NCBI GenBank assembly: GCA_964036665.1
Contig: OZ038526.1
Coordinates: 14,322,001 to 14,386,000, forward strand
DNA from: Gordius sp. MW1
Lineage: Eukaryota > Nematomorpha > Gordioida > Gordea > Gordiidae
Direction of reading: 5' to 3'
Length of the DNA: 64,000 bases
Below are positions 51,001 to 64,000 of this stretch, piece by piece. Below the pieces are notes generated by a model, which ran no database searches, was not told where the DNA came from, and saw only the letters and a program-made list of their open reading frames with translations. Both the position numbers and the translations under genes were made by a program. Each line of letters opens with the position of its first letter. The stretch's first letter is position 1.

Positions 51001-54000
51001 TTACTGACTTTTAAAGATTTTTTCAGATTCCTTTCGAAAGAATATGAAAAATAATATTTTTTTCGACCTCAAAATTTTTTCAATTTATTCGTTCAACCAT
51101 ATCGCCCCCATGAAAGTTTTCGATATCAGAGGTGAATTCCGTAAAAAAAATTTTTTTGATCAGTCATCAAAAATTATTAACTTTAAATCACGATAGCATA
51201 GAGCTTGTTTCACAAAAATTAGAGACACGCTTAGAAAGCGATATTGAAACAATCTAAACGCAACTCTAAAATTTTAATTTCTCTCAATCTAAAACTTCCC
51301 CTCGTGCAAAAATTCTTATCGAGATTCTAACAAGGACATAATGCTAAGAATATTTACTGACTTTTAAAGATTTTTTCAGATTCCTTTCGAAAGAATATGA
51401 AAAATAATATTTTTTTCGACGTCAAAATTTTTTCAATTTATTCGTTCAACCATATCGCCCCCATGAAAGGTTTCGATATAAGAGGTTAATTTTGTAAAAA
51501 AAAAAATTTTGATCAGTCATCAAAAATTATTAACTTTAAATCACGATAGCATAGAGCTTGTTTCACAAAAACTAGAGACATGCTTAGAAAGCGATATTGA
51601 AACTATCTAAACGCAACAAGAAAATCGTAATTTCCCTCAATCTAAAACTTTACCTCGTGTAAAAATTCTTATCGAGATTCTAACAAGGACATAATGCTAA
51701 GAATATTTACTGACTTCTAAAGATTTTTTCAGATTCCTTTCGAAAGAATATGAAAAATAATATTTTTTTCGACGTCAAAATTTTTTCAATGTATTCGTTC
51801 AACCATATCGCCCCCATCCATGAAAGGTTTCGATATAAGAGGTTAATTTTGTAAAAAAAAAAATTTTGATCAGTCATCAAAAATTATTAACTTTAAATCA
51901 CGATAGCATATAGCTTGTTTCACAAAAACTAGAGACACGCTTAGAAAGCGATATTGAAACTATCTAAACGCAACAAGAAAATCGTAATTTCCCTCAATCT
52001 AAAACTTCACCTCGTGTAAAAATTCTTATCGAGATTCTAACAAGGACATAATGCTAAGAATATTTACTGACTTTTAAAGATTTTTTCAGATTCCTTTCGA
52101 AAGAATATGAAAAATAATATTTTTTTCGACGTCAAAATTTTTTCAATGTATTCGTTCAACCATATCGCCCCCATCCATGAAAGGTTTCGATATAAGAGGT
52201 TAATTTTGTAAAAAAAAAAATTTTGATCAGTCATCAAAAATTATTAACTTTAAATCACGATAGCATAGAGCTTGTTTCACAAAAACTAGAGACACGCTTA
52301 GAAAGCGATATTGAAACTATCTAAACGCAACAAGAAAATCGTAATTTCCCTCAATCTAAAACTTCACCTCGTGTAAAAATTCTTATCGAGATTCTAACAA
52401 GGACATAATGCTAAGAATATTTACTGACTTTAAAAGATTTTTTCAGATTCCTTTCGAAAGAATATGAAAAATAATATTTTTTTCGACCTTAAAATTTTTT
52501 CAATTTATTCGTTCCACCATATCGCCCCCATGAAAGGTTTCGATATAAGAGGTGAATTTTATAAAAAAAAAAAATTTGATCAGTCATCAAAAATTATAAC
52601 TTTAAATCACGATCGCATAGAGCTTGTTTCACAAAAATTAGAGACACGCTTAGAAAGCGATATTGAAACAATCTAAACGCAACTCAAAAATCGTAATTTC
52701 CCTCAATCTAAAACTTCCCCTCGTGCAAAAATTCTTATCGAGATTCTAACAAGGACATAATGCTAAGAATATTTACTGACTTTTAAAGATATTTTCAGAT
52801 TCCTTTCGAAAGAATATGAAAAATAATATTTTTTTCGACGTCAAAATTTTTTCAATTTATTCGTTCAACCATATCGTCCCCATGAAAGGTTTCGATATAA
52901 GAGGTTAATTTTGTAAAAAAAAAATTTTTGATCAGTCATCAAAAATTATTAACTTTAAATCACGATAGCATAGAGCTTGTTTCACAAAAACTAAAGATTT
53001 TTTCAGATTCCTTTCGAAAGAATATGAAAAATAATATTTTTTTCGACCTCAAAATTTTTTCAATTTATTCGTTCAACCATATCGCCCCCATGAAAGTTTT
53101 CGATATCAGAGGTAAATTCCGTAAAAAATTTTTTTTTTGATCAGTCATTAAAAATTATTAACTTTAAATCACGATAGCATAGAGCTTGTTTCACAAAAAC
53201 TAGAGACACGCTTAGAAAGCGATATTGAAACTATCTAAACGCAACAAGAAAATCGTAATTTCCCTCACTCTAAAACTTCACCTCGTTTAAAAATTCTTAT
53301 CGAGATTCTAACAAGGACATAATGCTAAGAATATTTACTGACTTTTAAAGATTTTTTCAGATTCCTTTCGAAAGAATATGAAAAATTATATTTTTTTCGA
53401 CCTCAAAATTTTTTCAATTTATTCGTTCAACCATATCGCCCCCATGAAAGTTTTCGATATCAGAGGTGAATTCCGTAAAAAAAAAATTTTGATCAGTTAT
53501 CAAAAATTATTAACTTTAATCACGATCGCATAGAGCTTGTTTCACAAAAACAATAGATCGCCCCCATGAAAGGTTTCGATATAAGAGGTGAATTTTGTTT
53601 AAAAAAAAATTTTGATCAGTCATCAAAAATTATTAACTTTAAATCACGATCGCATAGAGCAGAGACACGCTTAGAAAGCGATATTGAAACAATCTAAACG
53701 CAACTCTAAAATTTTAATTTCTCTCAATCTAAAACTTCCCCTCGTGCAAAAATTCTTATCGAGATTCTAACAAGGACATAATGTTAAGAATATTTACTGA
53801 CTTTTAAAGATTTTTTCAGATTCCTTTCGAAAGAATATGAAAAATAATATTTTTTTCGACCTCAAAATTTTTTCAATATTCGTTCAACCATATCGCCCCC
53901 ATGAAGGTTTCGATATAAGAGGTGAATTTTGTAAAAAAAAAAATTTTGATCAGTCATCAAAAATTATTAACTTTAAATCACGATCGCATAGAGCTTGTTT

Positions 54001-55079
54001 CACAAAAATTAGAGACACGCTTAGAAAGCGATATTGAAACAATCTAAACGCAACTCGAATCGTAATTTCCCTCAATGTAAAACTTCCCCTCGTGAAAAAA
54101 TTCTTATCGAGATTCTAACAAGGACATAATGCTAAGAATATTTACTGACTTTTAAAGATTTTTTCAAATTCCTTTCGAAAGAATATGAAAAATAATATTT
54201 TTTTCGACCTCAAAATTTTTTCAATTTATTCGCTCAACCATATCGCCCCCATGAAAGTTTTCTATATCAGAGGTGAATTCCGTAAAAAATTTTTTTTTGA
54301 TCAGTCATCAAAAATTATTAACTTTAAATCACGATAGCATAGAGCTTGTTTCACAAAAATTAGAGACACGCTTAGAAAGCGATATTGAAACAATCTAAAC
54401 GCAACTCTAAAATTTTAATTTCTCTCAATCTAAAACTTCCCCTCGTGCAAAAATTCTTATCGAGATTCTAACAAGGACTTAATGCTAAGAATATTTACTG
54501 ACTTTTAAAGATTTTTTCAGATTCCTTTCGAAAGAATATGAAAAATAATTTTTTTTCCTCAAAATTTTTTCAATTTATTCGTTCAACCATATCGCCCCCA
54601 TGAAAGGTTTCGATATAAGAGGTGAATTTTGTAAAAAAAAAAATTTTGATCAGTCATCAAAAATTATTAACTTTAAATCACGATCGCATAGAGCTTGTTT
54701 CACAAAAATTAGAGACACGCTTAGAAAGCGATATTGAAACAATCTAAACGCAACTCGAAAATCGTAATTTCCCTCAATCTAAAACTTCCCCTCGTGCAAA
54801 AATTCTTATCGAGATTCTAACAAGGACATAATGCTAAGAATATTTACTGACTTTTAAAGATTTTTTCAGATTCCTTTCGAAAGAATATGAAAAATAATAT
54901 TTTTTTCGACCTCAAAATTTTTTCAATTTATTCGTTCAACCATATCGCCCCCATGAAAGTTTTCGATATCAGAGGTGAATTCCGTAAAAAAATTTTTTTT
55001 GATCAGTCATCAAAAATTATTAACTTTAAATCACGATAGCATAGAGCTTGTTTCACAAAAATTAGAGACACGCTTAGAA

Positions 55080-55219
55080 AGCGATATTGAAACAATCTAA
55101 ACGCAACTCTAAAATTTTAATTTCTCTCAATCTAAAACTTCCCCTCGTGAGCGATATTGAAACAATCTAAACGCAACTCTAAAATTTTAATTTCTCTCAA
55201 TCTAAAACTTCCCCTCGTG
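55080..55219 (+). repeat. Perfect 70-bp tandem duplication inside a monomer
   Basis: AGCGATATTGAAACAATC through CTTCCCCTCGTG (70 bp) is present twice in direct succession (55,080-55,149 and 55,150-55,219). It is absent from the matching place about 8.6 kb upstream, and it explains the shift of the higher-order offset from 8,581 to 8,651 bp. Confidence 0.95.
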
Positions 55220-55999
55220 CAAAAATTCTTATCGAGATTCTAACAAGGACATAATGCTAAGAATATTTACTGACTTTTAAAGATTTTTTCAGATTCCTTT
55301 CGAAAGAATATGAAAAATAATATTTTTTTCGACCTCAAAATTTTTTCAATTTATTCGTTCAACCATATCGCCCCCATGAAAGTTTTCGATATCAGAGGTG
55401 GATTCCGTAAAAAAAGAATTTTGATCAGTCATCAAAAATTATTAACTTTAAATCACGATCGCATAGAGCTTGTTTCACAAAAATTAGAGACACGCTTAGA
55501 AAGCGATATTGAAACAATCTAAACGCAGCTCTAAAATTTTAATTTCTCTCAATCTAAAACTTCCCCTCGTGCAAAAATTCTTATCGAGATTCTAACAAGG
55601 ACATAATGCTAAGAATATTTACTGACTTTTTAAGATTTTTTCAGATTCCTTTCGAAAGAATATGAAAAATGATATTTTTTTCGACCTCAAAATTTTTTCA
55701 ATTTATTCGTTCAACCATATCGCCCCCATGAAAGTTTTCGATATCAGAGGTGAATTCCGTAAAAAAAAATTTTTTGATCAGTCATCAAAAATTATTAACT
55801 TTAAATCACGATCGCATAGAGCTTGTTTCACAAAAACTAGAGACACGCTTAGAAAGCGATATTGAAACAATCTAAACGCAACACGAAAATCTTTATTTCT
55901 CTCAATCTAAAACTTCGCCTCGTGATAAAATTCTTATCGAGATTCTAACAAAGACATAATGCTAAGAATATTTACTGACTTTTAAAGATTTTTTCAGAT

Positions 56000-57660
56000 T
56001 TCTTTCGAAAGAATATGAAAAATAATATTTTTTTCGACCTCAAAATTTTTTCAATTTATTCGTTCAACCATATCGCTCCCATCATAATGCTAAGAATATT
56101 TACTGACTTTTAAAGATTTTTTCATATTCCTTTCGAAAGAATATGAAAAATAATATTTTTTTCGACCTCAAAATGTTTTCAATTTATTCGTTCAACCATA
56201 TCGCCCCCATGAAAGGTTTCGATACAAGAGGTGAATTTTGTAAAAAAAAATTTTGATCAGTCATCAAAAATTATTAACTTTTAAATCACGATCGCATAGA
56301 GCTTGTTTCACAAAAACTAGAGACACGCTTAGAAAGCGATATTGAAACAATCTAAACGCAACTCTAAAATTTTAATTTCTCTCAATCTAAAACTTCCCCT
56401 CGTGCAAAAATTCATATCGAGATTCTAACAAGGACATAATGCTAAGAATATTTACTGACTTTTAAAGATTTTTTCAGATTTCTTTCGAAAGAATATGAAA
56501 AAAATATTTTTTTCGACCTCAAACAATTTATTCGTTCAACCATATCGCCCCCATGAAAGGTTTCGATATAAGAGGTGAATTTTGTAAAAAAAAAAAATTT
56601 TGATCAGTCATCAAAAATTATTAACTTTAAATCACGATCGCATAGAGCTTGTTTCACAAAAACTAGAGACACGCTTAGAAAGCGATATTGAAACAATCTA
56701 AACGCAACACGAAAATCTTTATTTCTCTCAATCTAAAACTTCGCCTCGTGATAAAATTCTTATCGAGATTCTAACAAAGACATAATGCTAAGAATATTTA
56801 CTGACTTTTAAAGATTTTTTCAGATTTCTTTCGAAAGAATATGAAAAATAATATTTTTTTCGACCTCAAAATTTTTTCAATTTATTCGTTCAACCATATC
56901 GCTCCCATCATAATGCTAAGAATATTTACTGACTTTTAAAGATTTTTTCATATTCCTTTCGAAAGAATATGAAAAATAATATTTTTTTCGACCTCAAAAT
57001 GTTTTCAATTTATTCGTTCAACCATATCGCCCCCATGAAAGGTTTCGATACAAGAGGTGAATTTTGTAAAAAAAAAATTTGATCAGTCATCAAAAATTAA
57101 TAACTTTTAAATCACGATCGCATAGAGCTTGTTTCACAAAAACTAGAGACACGCTTAGAAAGCGATATTGAAACAATCTAAACGCAACTCTAAAATTTTA
57201 ATTTCTCTCAATCTAAAACTTCCCCTTGTGCAAAAATTCATATCGAGATTCTAACAAGGACATAATGCTAAGAATATTTACTGACTTTTAAAGATTTTTT
57301 CAGATTTCTTTCGAAAGAATATGAAAAAAATGTTTTTTTCGACCTCAAAATTTTTTCAATTTATTCGTTCAACCATATCGCCCCCATGAAAGGTTTCGAT
57401 ATAAGAGGTGAATTTTGTAAAAAAAAAAAATTTTGATCAGTCATCAAAAATTATTAACTTTAAATCACGATCGCATAGAGCTTGTTTCACAAAAACTAGA
57501 GACACGCTTAGAAAGCGATATTGAAACAATCTAAACGCAACACGAAAATCTTTATTTCTCTCAATCTAAAACTTCGCCTCGTGATAAAATTCTTATCGAG
57601 ATTCTAACAAAGACATAATGCTAAGAATATTTACTGACTTTTAAAGATTTTTTCAGATTT
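56000..57660 (+). repeat. ~830-bp tandem duplication
   Basis: The block with CATAATGC joint, CATATTCCTTTC, CAAAATGTTTTC, GATACAAGAGG, AACTTTTAAATCACG, AATTCATATCGAG and ATGAAAAAAATATTTT occurs at about 56,000-56,830 and again at about 56,830-57,660. The first copy has a 12-bp loss giving CCTCAAACAATTTATT at about 56,518. A related partial copy lies at about 58.6-59.3 kb. Confidence 0.85.
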
Positions 57661-60600
57661 CTTTCGAAAGAATATGAAAAACAATATTTTTTTCGACCTC
57701 AAAATTTTTTCAATTTATTCGTTCAACCATATCGCTCCCATCATAATGCTAAGAATATTTACTCACTTTAAAAGATTTTTTCATTCCCCTTTCTAAAGAA
57801 TATGAAAAATAATATTTTAACGACCTCAAAATTTTTTCAATTTTTTCGTTTATCGGACCCATGAAAGTTTTCGATATCAGAGGTGAATTCCGTAAAAAAT
57901 TTTTTTTTGATCAGTCATCAAAAATTATTAACTTTAAATCACGATCGCACAGAGCTTGTTTCACAAAAACTAGAGACACGCTTAGAAAGCGATATTGAAA
58001 CAATCTAAACGCTACTTGAAAATCGTAATTTCCCTCAATCTAAAACTTCCCCTCGTGCAAAAATTTTTATCGAGATTCTAACAAGGACATAATGCTAAGA
58101 ATATTTACTGAATTTTAAAGATTTTTTCAGATTCCTTTTGAAAGAATATGAGAAATAATATTTTTTTCGACCTCAAATTTTTTTCAATTTATTCGTTCAA
58201 CCATATCGCCCCCATGAAAGTTTTCGATATCAGAGGTGGATTCCGTAAAAAAAAAATTTTGATCAGTCATCAAAAATTATTAGCTTTAAATCACGATCGC
58301 ATAGAGCTTGTTTCACAAAAACAATAGATCGCCCCCATGAAAGGTTTCGATATAAGAGGTGAATTTTGTAAAAAAAAAAATTTGATCAGTCATCAAAAAT
58401 TATTAACTTTAAATCACGATCGCATAGAGCTTTTTCACAAAAATTAGAGATACGCTTAGAAAGCGATATTGAAACAATCTAAACGCAGCTCTAAAATTTT
58501 AATTTCTCTCAATCTAAAACTTCCCCTCGTGCAAAAATTCTTATCGAGATTCTAACAAGGACATAATGCTAAGAATATTTACTGACTTTTTAAGATTTTT
58601 TCAGATTCCTTTCGAAAGAATATGAAAAATGATATTTTTTTCGACATCAAAATGTTTTCAATTTATTCGTTCAACCATATCGCCCCCATGAAAGGTTTCG
58701 ATACAAGAGGTGAATTTTGTAAAAAAAAATTTTGATCAGTCATCAAAAATTATTAACTTTTAAATCACGATCGCATAGAGCTTGTTTCACAAAAACTAGA
58801 GACACGCTTAGAAAGCGATATTGAAACAATCTAAACGCAACTCTAAAATTTTAATTTCTCTCAATCTAAAACTTCCCCTCGTGCAAAAATTCATATCGAG
58901 ATTCTAACAAGGACATAATGCTAAGAATATTTACTGACTTTTAAAGATTTTTTCAGATTTCTTTCGAAAGAATATGAAAAAAATATTTTTTTCGACCTCA
59001 AAATTTTTTCAATTTATTCGTTCAACCATATCGCCCCCATGAAAGGTTTCGATATAAGAGGTGAATTTTGTAAAAAAAAAAAATTTTGATCAGTCATCAA
59101 AAATTATTAACTTTAAATCACGATCGCATAGAGCTTGTTTCACAAAAACTAGAGACACGCTTAGAAAGCGATATTGAAACAATCTAAACGCAACACGAAA
59201 ATCTTTATTTCTCTCAATCTAAAACTTCGCCTCGTGATAAAATTCTTATCGAGATTCTAACAAAGACATAATGCTAAGAATATTTACTGACTTTTAAAGA
59301 TTTTTTCAGATTTCTTTCGAAAGAATATGAAAAATAATATTTTTTTCGACCTCAAAATTTTTTCAATTTATTCGTTCAACCATATCGCTCCCATCATAAT
59401 GCTAAGAATATTTACTCACTTTAAAAGATTTTTTCATTCCCCTTTCTAAAGAATATGAAAAATAATATTTTAACGACCTCAAAATTTTTTCAATTTTTTC
59501 GTTTATCGGACCCATGAAAGTTTTCGATATCAGAGGTGAATTCCGTAAAAAAATTTTTTTTGATCAGTCATCAAAAATTATTAACTTTAAATCACGATCG
59601 CACAGGGCTTGTTTCACAAAAACTAGAGACACGCTTAGAAAGCGATATTGAAACAATCTAAACGCTACTTGAAAATCGTAATTTCCCTCAATCTAAAACT
59701 TCCCCTCGTGCAAAAATTTTTATCGAGATTCTAACAAGGACATAATGCTAAGAATATTTACTGAATTTTAAAGATTTTTTCAGATTCCTTTTGAAAGAAT
59801 ATGAGAAATAATATTTTTTTCGACCTCAAAATTTTTTCAATTTATTCGTTCAACCATATCGCCCCCATGAAAGTTTTCGATATCAGAGGTGGATTCCGTA
59901 AAAAAAAAATTTTGATCAGTCATCAAAAATTATTAGCTTTAAATCACGATCGCATAGAGCTTGTTTCACAAAAACAATAGATCGCCCCCATGAAAGGTTT
60001 CGATATAAGAGGTGAATTTTGTAAAAAAAAAATTTGATCAGTCATCAAAAATTATTAACTTTAAATCACGATCGCATAGAGCTTGTTTCACAAAAATTAG
60101 AGACACGCTTAGAAAGCGATATTGAAACAATCTAAACGCAGCTCTAAAATTTTAATTTCTCTCAATCTAAAACTTCCCCTCGTGCAAAAATTCTTATCGA
60201 GATTCTAACAAGGACATAATGCTAAGAATATTTACTGACTTTTTAAGATTTTTTCAGATTCCTTTCGAAAGAATATGAAAAATGATATTTTTTTCGACCT
60301 CAAAATTTTTTCAATTTATTCGTTCAACCATATCGCCCCCATGAAAGTTTTCGATATCAGAGGTGAATTCCGTAAAAAAAAATTTTTTGTTCAGTCATCA
60401 AAAATTATTAACTTTAAATCACGATCGCATAGAGCTTGTTTCACAAAAACTAGAGACACGCTTAGAAAGCGATATTGAAACAATCTAAACGCAACACGAA
60501 AATCTTTATTTCTCTCAATCTAAAACTTCGCCTCGTGATAAAATTCTTATCGAGATTCTAACAAAGACATAATGCTAAGAATATTTACTGACTTTTTAAG

Positions 60601-61399
60601 ATTTTTTCAGATTCCTTTCGAAAGAATATGAAAAATGATATTTTTTTCGACCTCAAAATTTTTTCAATTTATTCGTTCAACCATATCGCCGCCCCCATAA
60701 AAGTTTTCGATATCAGAGGTGAATTCCGTAAAAAAAAATTTTTTGATCAGTCATCAAAAATTATTAACTTTAAATCACGATCGCATAGAGCTTGTTTCAC
60801 AAAAACTAGAGACACGCTTAGAAAGCGATATTTAAACAATCTAAACGCAACACGAAAATCTTTATTTCTCTCAATCTAAAACTTCGCCTCGTGATAAAAT
60901 TCTTATCGAGATTCTAACAAAGACATAATGCTAAGAATATTTACTGACTTTTAAAGATTTTTTCAGATTTCTTTCGAAAGAATATGAAAAATAATATTTT
61001 TTTCGACCTCAAAATTTTTTCAATTTATTCGTTCAACCATATCGCCCCCATGAAAGTTTTCGATATCAGAGGTGGATTCCGTAAAAAAAAAATTTTGATC
61101 AGTCATCAAAAATTATTAACTTTAAATCACGATCGCATAGAGCTTGTTTCACAAAAACAATAGATCGCCCCCATGAAAGGTTTCGATATAAGAGGTGAAT
61201 TTTGTAAAAAAAAAAATTTGATCAGTCATCAAAAATTATTAACTTTAAATCACGATCGCATAGAGCTTGTTTCACAAAAATTAGAGACACGCTTAGAAAG
61301 CGATATTGAAACAATCTAAACGCAACTCGAAAATCGTAATTTCCCTCAATCTAAAACTTCCCCTCCTGCAAAAATTCTTATCGAGATTCTAACAAGGAC

Positions 61400-63500
61400 A
61401 TAATGCTAAGAATATTTACTGACTTTTAAAGATTTTTTCAGATTCCTTTCGAAAGAATATGAAAAATAATATTTTTTTCGACCTCAAAATTTTTTCAATT
61501 TATTCGTTCAACCATATCGCCCCCATGAAAGTTTTCGATATCAGAGGTGAATTCCGTAAAAAAATTTTTTTTGATCAGTCATCAAAAATTATTAACTTTA
61601 AATCACGATAGCATAGAGCTTGTTTCACAAAAATTAGAGACACGCTTAGAAAGCGATATTGAAACAATCTAAACGCAACTCTAAAATTTTAATTTCTCTC
61701 AATCTAAAACTTCCCCTCGTGCAAAAATTCTTATCGAGATTCTAACAAGGACATAATGCTAAGAATATTTACTGACTTTTAAAGATTTTTTCAGATTCCT
61801 TTCGAAAGAATATGAAAAATAATATTTTTTTCGACGTCAAAATTTTTTCAATTTATTCGTTCAACCATATCGCCCCCATGAAAGGTTTCGATATAAGAGG
61901 TTAATCCTGTAAAAAAAAAAATTTTGATCAGTAATCAAAAATTATTAACTTTAAATCACGATAGCATAGAGCTTGTTTCACAAAAACTAGAGACACGCTT
62001 AGAAAGCGATATTGAAACTATCTAAACGCAACAAGAAAATCGTAATTTCCCTCAATCTAAAACTTTACCTCGTGTAAAAATTTTTATCGAGATTCTAACA
62101 AGGACATAATGCTAAGAATATTTACTGACTTTTAAAGATTTTTTCAGATTCCTTTCGAAAGAATATGAAAAATAATATTTTTTCCGACGTCAAAATTTTT
62201 TCAATGTATTCGTTCAACCATATCGCCCCCATCCATGAAAGGTTTCGATATAAGAGGTTAATTTTGTAAAAAAAAAATTTTGATCAGTCATCAAAAATTA
62301 TTAACTTTAAATCACGATAGCATATAGCTTGTTTCACAAAAACTAGAGACACGCTTAGAAAGCGATATTGAAACTATCTAAACGCAACAAGAAAATCGTA
62401 ATTTCCCTCAATCTAAAACTTCACCTCGTGTAAAAATTCTTATCGAGATTCTAACAAGGACATAATGCTAAGAATATTTACTGACTTTTAAAGATTTTTT
62501 CAGATTCCTTTCGAAAGAATATGAAAAATAATATTTTTTTCGACGTCAAAATTTTTTCACTGTATTCGTTCAACCATATCGCCCCCATCCATGAAAGGTT
62601 TCGATATAAGAGGTTAATTTTGTAAAAAAAAAAATTTTGATCAGTCATCAAAAATTATTAACTTTAAATCACGATAGCATAGAGCTTGTTTCACAAAAAC
62701 TAGAGACACGCTTAGAAAGCGATATTGAAACTATCTAAACGCAACAAGAAAATCGTAATTTCCCTCAATCTAAAACTTCACCTCGTGTAAAAATTCTTAT
62801 CGAGATTCTAACAAGGACATAATGCTAAGAATATTTACTGACTTTAAAAGATTTTTTCAGATTCCTTTCGAAAGAATATGAAAAATAATATTTTTTTCGA
62901 CCTCAAAATTTTTTCAATTTATTCGTTCCACCATATCGCCCCCATGAAAGGTTTCGATATAAGAGGTGAATTTTGTAAAAAAAAAAAATTTGATCAGTCA
63001 TCAAAAATTATAACTTTAAATCACGATCGCATAGAGCTTGTTTCACAAAAATTAGAGACATGCTTAGAAAGCGATATTGAAACAATCTAAACGCAACTCA
63101 AAAATCGTAATTTCCCTCAATCTAAAACTTCCCCTCGTGCAAAAATTCTTATCGAGATTCTAACAAGGACATAATGCTAAGAATATTTACTGACTTTTAA
63201 AGATTTTTTCAGATTCCTTTCGAAAGAATATGAAAAATAATATTTTTTTCGACGTCAAAATTTTTTCAATTTATTCGTTCAACCATATCGCCCCCATGAA
63301 AGGTTTCGATATAAGAGGTTAATTTTGTAAAAAAAAAATTTTTGATCAGTCATCAAAAATTATTAACTTTAAATCACGATAGCATAGAGCTTGTTTCACA
63401 AAAACTAAAGATTTTTTCAGATTCCTTTCGAAAGAATATGAAAAATAATATTTTTTTCGACCTCAAAATTTTTTCAATTTATTCGTTCAACCATATCGCC
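61400..63500 (+). repeat. Higher-order block matching 51.0-53.1 kb
   Basis: Same unit order and variants as 51.0-53.1 kb at an offset of 10,414 bp (52,464/62,878 and 52,928/63,342), including the two CCCCCATCCATG units. It ends near 63,500, where the CATTAAAAATT unit of the upstream copy is replaced by CATCAAAAATT. A similar run exists at about 5.3-6.4 kb, so this block type is spread across the whole window. Confidence 0.82.
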
Positions 63501-64000
63501 CCCATGAAAGTTTTCGATATCAGAGGTGAATTCCGTAAAAAAAATTTTTTTGATCAGTCATCAAAAATTATTAACTTTAAATCACGATAGCATAGAGCTT
63601 GTTTCACAAAAATTAGAGACACGCTTAGAAAGCGATATTGAAACAATCTAAACGCAACTCTAAAATTTTAATTTCTCTCAATCTAAAACTTCCCCTCGTG
63701 CAAAAATTCTTATCGAGATTCTAACAAGGACATAATGCTAAGAATATTTACTAACTTTTAAAGATTTTTTCAGATTCCTTTCGAAAGAATATGAAAAATA
63801 ATATTTTTTTCGACCTCAAAATTTTTTCAATTTATTCGTTCAACCATATCGCCCCCATGAAAGTTTTCGATATCAGAGGTGGATTCCGTAAAAAAAAAAT
63901 TTTGATCAGTCATCAAAAATTATTAGCTTTAAATCACGATCGCATAGAGCTTGTTTCACAAAAACAATAGATCGCCCCCATGAAAGGTTTCGATATAAGA

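Larger units (their letters stand above)
42640..56800 (+). repeat. ~8.6-kb higher-order repeat, two periods
   Basis: The unit order from about 42,640 to 48,200 recurs from about 51,220 to 56,800, at an offset of 8,581 bp that becomes 8,651 bp after a 70-bp duplication at 55,150. Matching points are 43,883/52,464, 45,256/53,837, 46,659/55,310 and 47,011/55,662. The intervening part (about 48.07-51.2 kb) in turn matches about 36.35-39.5 kb. The right flank 61.4-63.5 kb matches 51.0-53.1 kb at an offset of 10,414 bp, implying a third period lengthened by local additions around 56-60 kb. Confidence 0.85.
26217..64000 (+). repeat. 353-bp satellite array, right block
   Basis: Uninterrupted same-orientation satellite to the window end, so the array extends beyond it. 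Units belong to recognisable subfamilies: standard; long with the ACAATAGATCGCCC joint; ATGAGAAATAATA units with CCTTTTGAAAG; truncated units with the CGCTCCCATCATAATGC joint; units with TTATCGGACCC replacing CAACCATATCGCCCCC; and units with the CCCCCATCCATG 4-bp expansion. From about 33.5 kb these subfamilies repeat in a set order, giving higher-order repeats. Short nominal frames of 63-83 codons recur with the monomer and change frame whenever the A/T tract changes length, so they are not genes. Confidence 0.97.

Noticed and set aside
1-64000. rRNA or histone repeat unit
   Set aside because: The 353-bp monomer is 70% AT and has neither rRNA landmarks nor a conserved coding frame.

Overview
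The window is almost entirely a head-to-tail, AT-rich tandem satellite. The monomer is about 353 bp, and roughly 170 copies lie all in one orientation. Two foreign insertions interrupt it: a repeat-rich 2.8 kb island at about 13,022-15,835 and a short 5'-truncated non-LTR retrotransposon (LINE) 3' end at 25,831-26,207. I find no intact protein-coding gene, rRNA, functional tRNA or CRISPR array. The only convincing protein-coding stretch is the C-terminal piece of a LINE ORF2.

The organism is a eukaryote, shown by the poly(A)-tailed LINE with target-site duplication, the megasatellite and the tRNA-derived sequence. It is most likely an invertebrate with an AT-rich genome, and centromeric or pericentromeric heterochromatin is a reasonable guess. 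A hand count of one monomer gives about 30% GC and CpG at about 1.85 times expectation, which argues against heavy germline CpG methylation. I cannot name the species or the satellite family.

Layout. (1) 1-13,021: monomers of mixed subfamilies, including ~476 bp long forms and a 2,555-bp-offset duplication. (2) 13,022-15,835: the island. It carries a GGGCC hairpin and purine tract at the left edge, a tRNA-like sequence on the minus strand, 107/129-bp fold-back repeats, 58-bp repeats with an AATTGC-ATA-GCAATT hairpin, a 61-bp duplication, a 7-bp microsatellite, and a 19-bp inverted repeat near its two edges. (3) 15,836-25,830: satellite. (4) 25,831-26,207: the LINE fragment, inside one copy of a duplicated ~3.7 kb satellite segment whose sister copy still has the empty site. 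(5) 26,217-64,000: satellite with clear higher-order structure: a period of about 8.6 kb from ~36 kb on, with nested 3,141-, ~949- and ~830-bp units.

Nothing here works together as genes. The informative signals are about satellite evolution. The two AnTn tracts in each monomer keep a near-constant total length while their A/T boundary slides, even between near-identical recent duplicates. A dyad symmetry is retained in most monomers. A truncated-monomer junction is shared by 15 copies. The order of events (duplication, then insertion) can be read from empty sites within the window.
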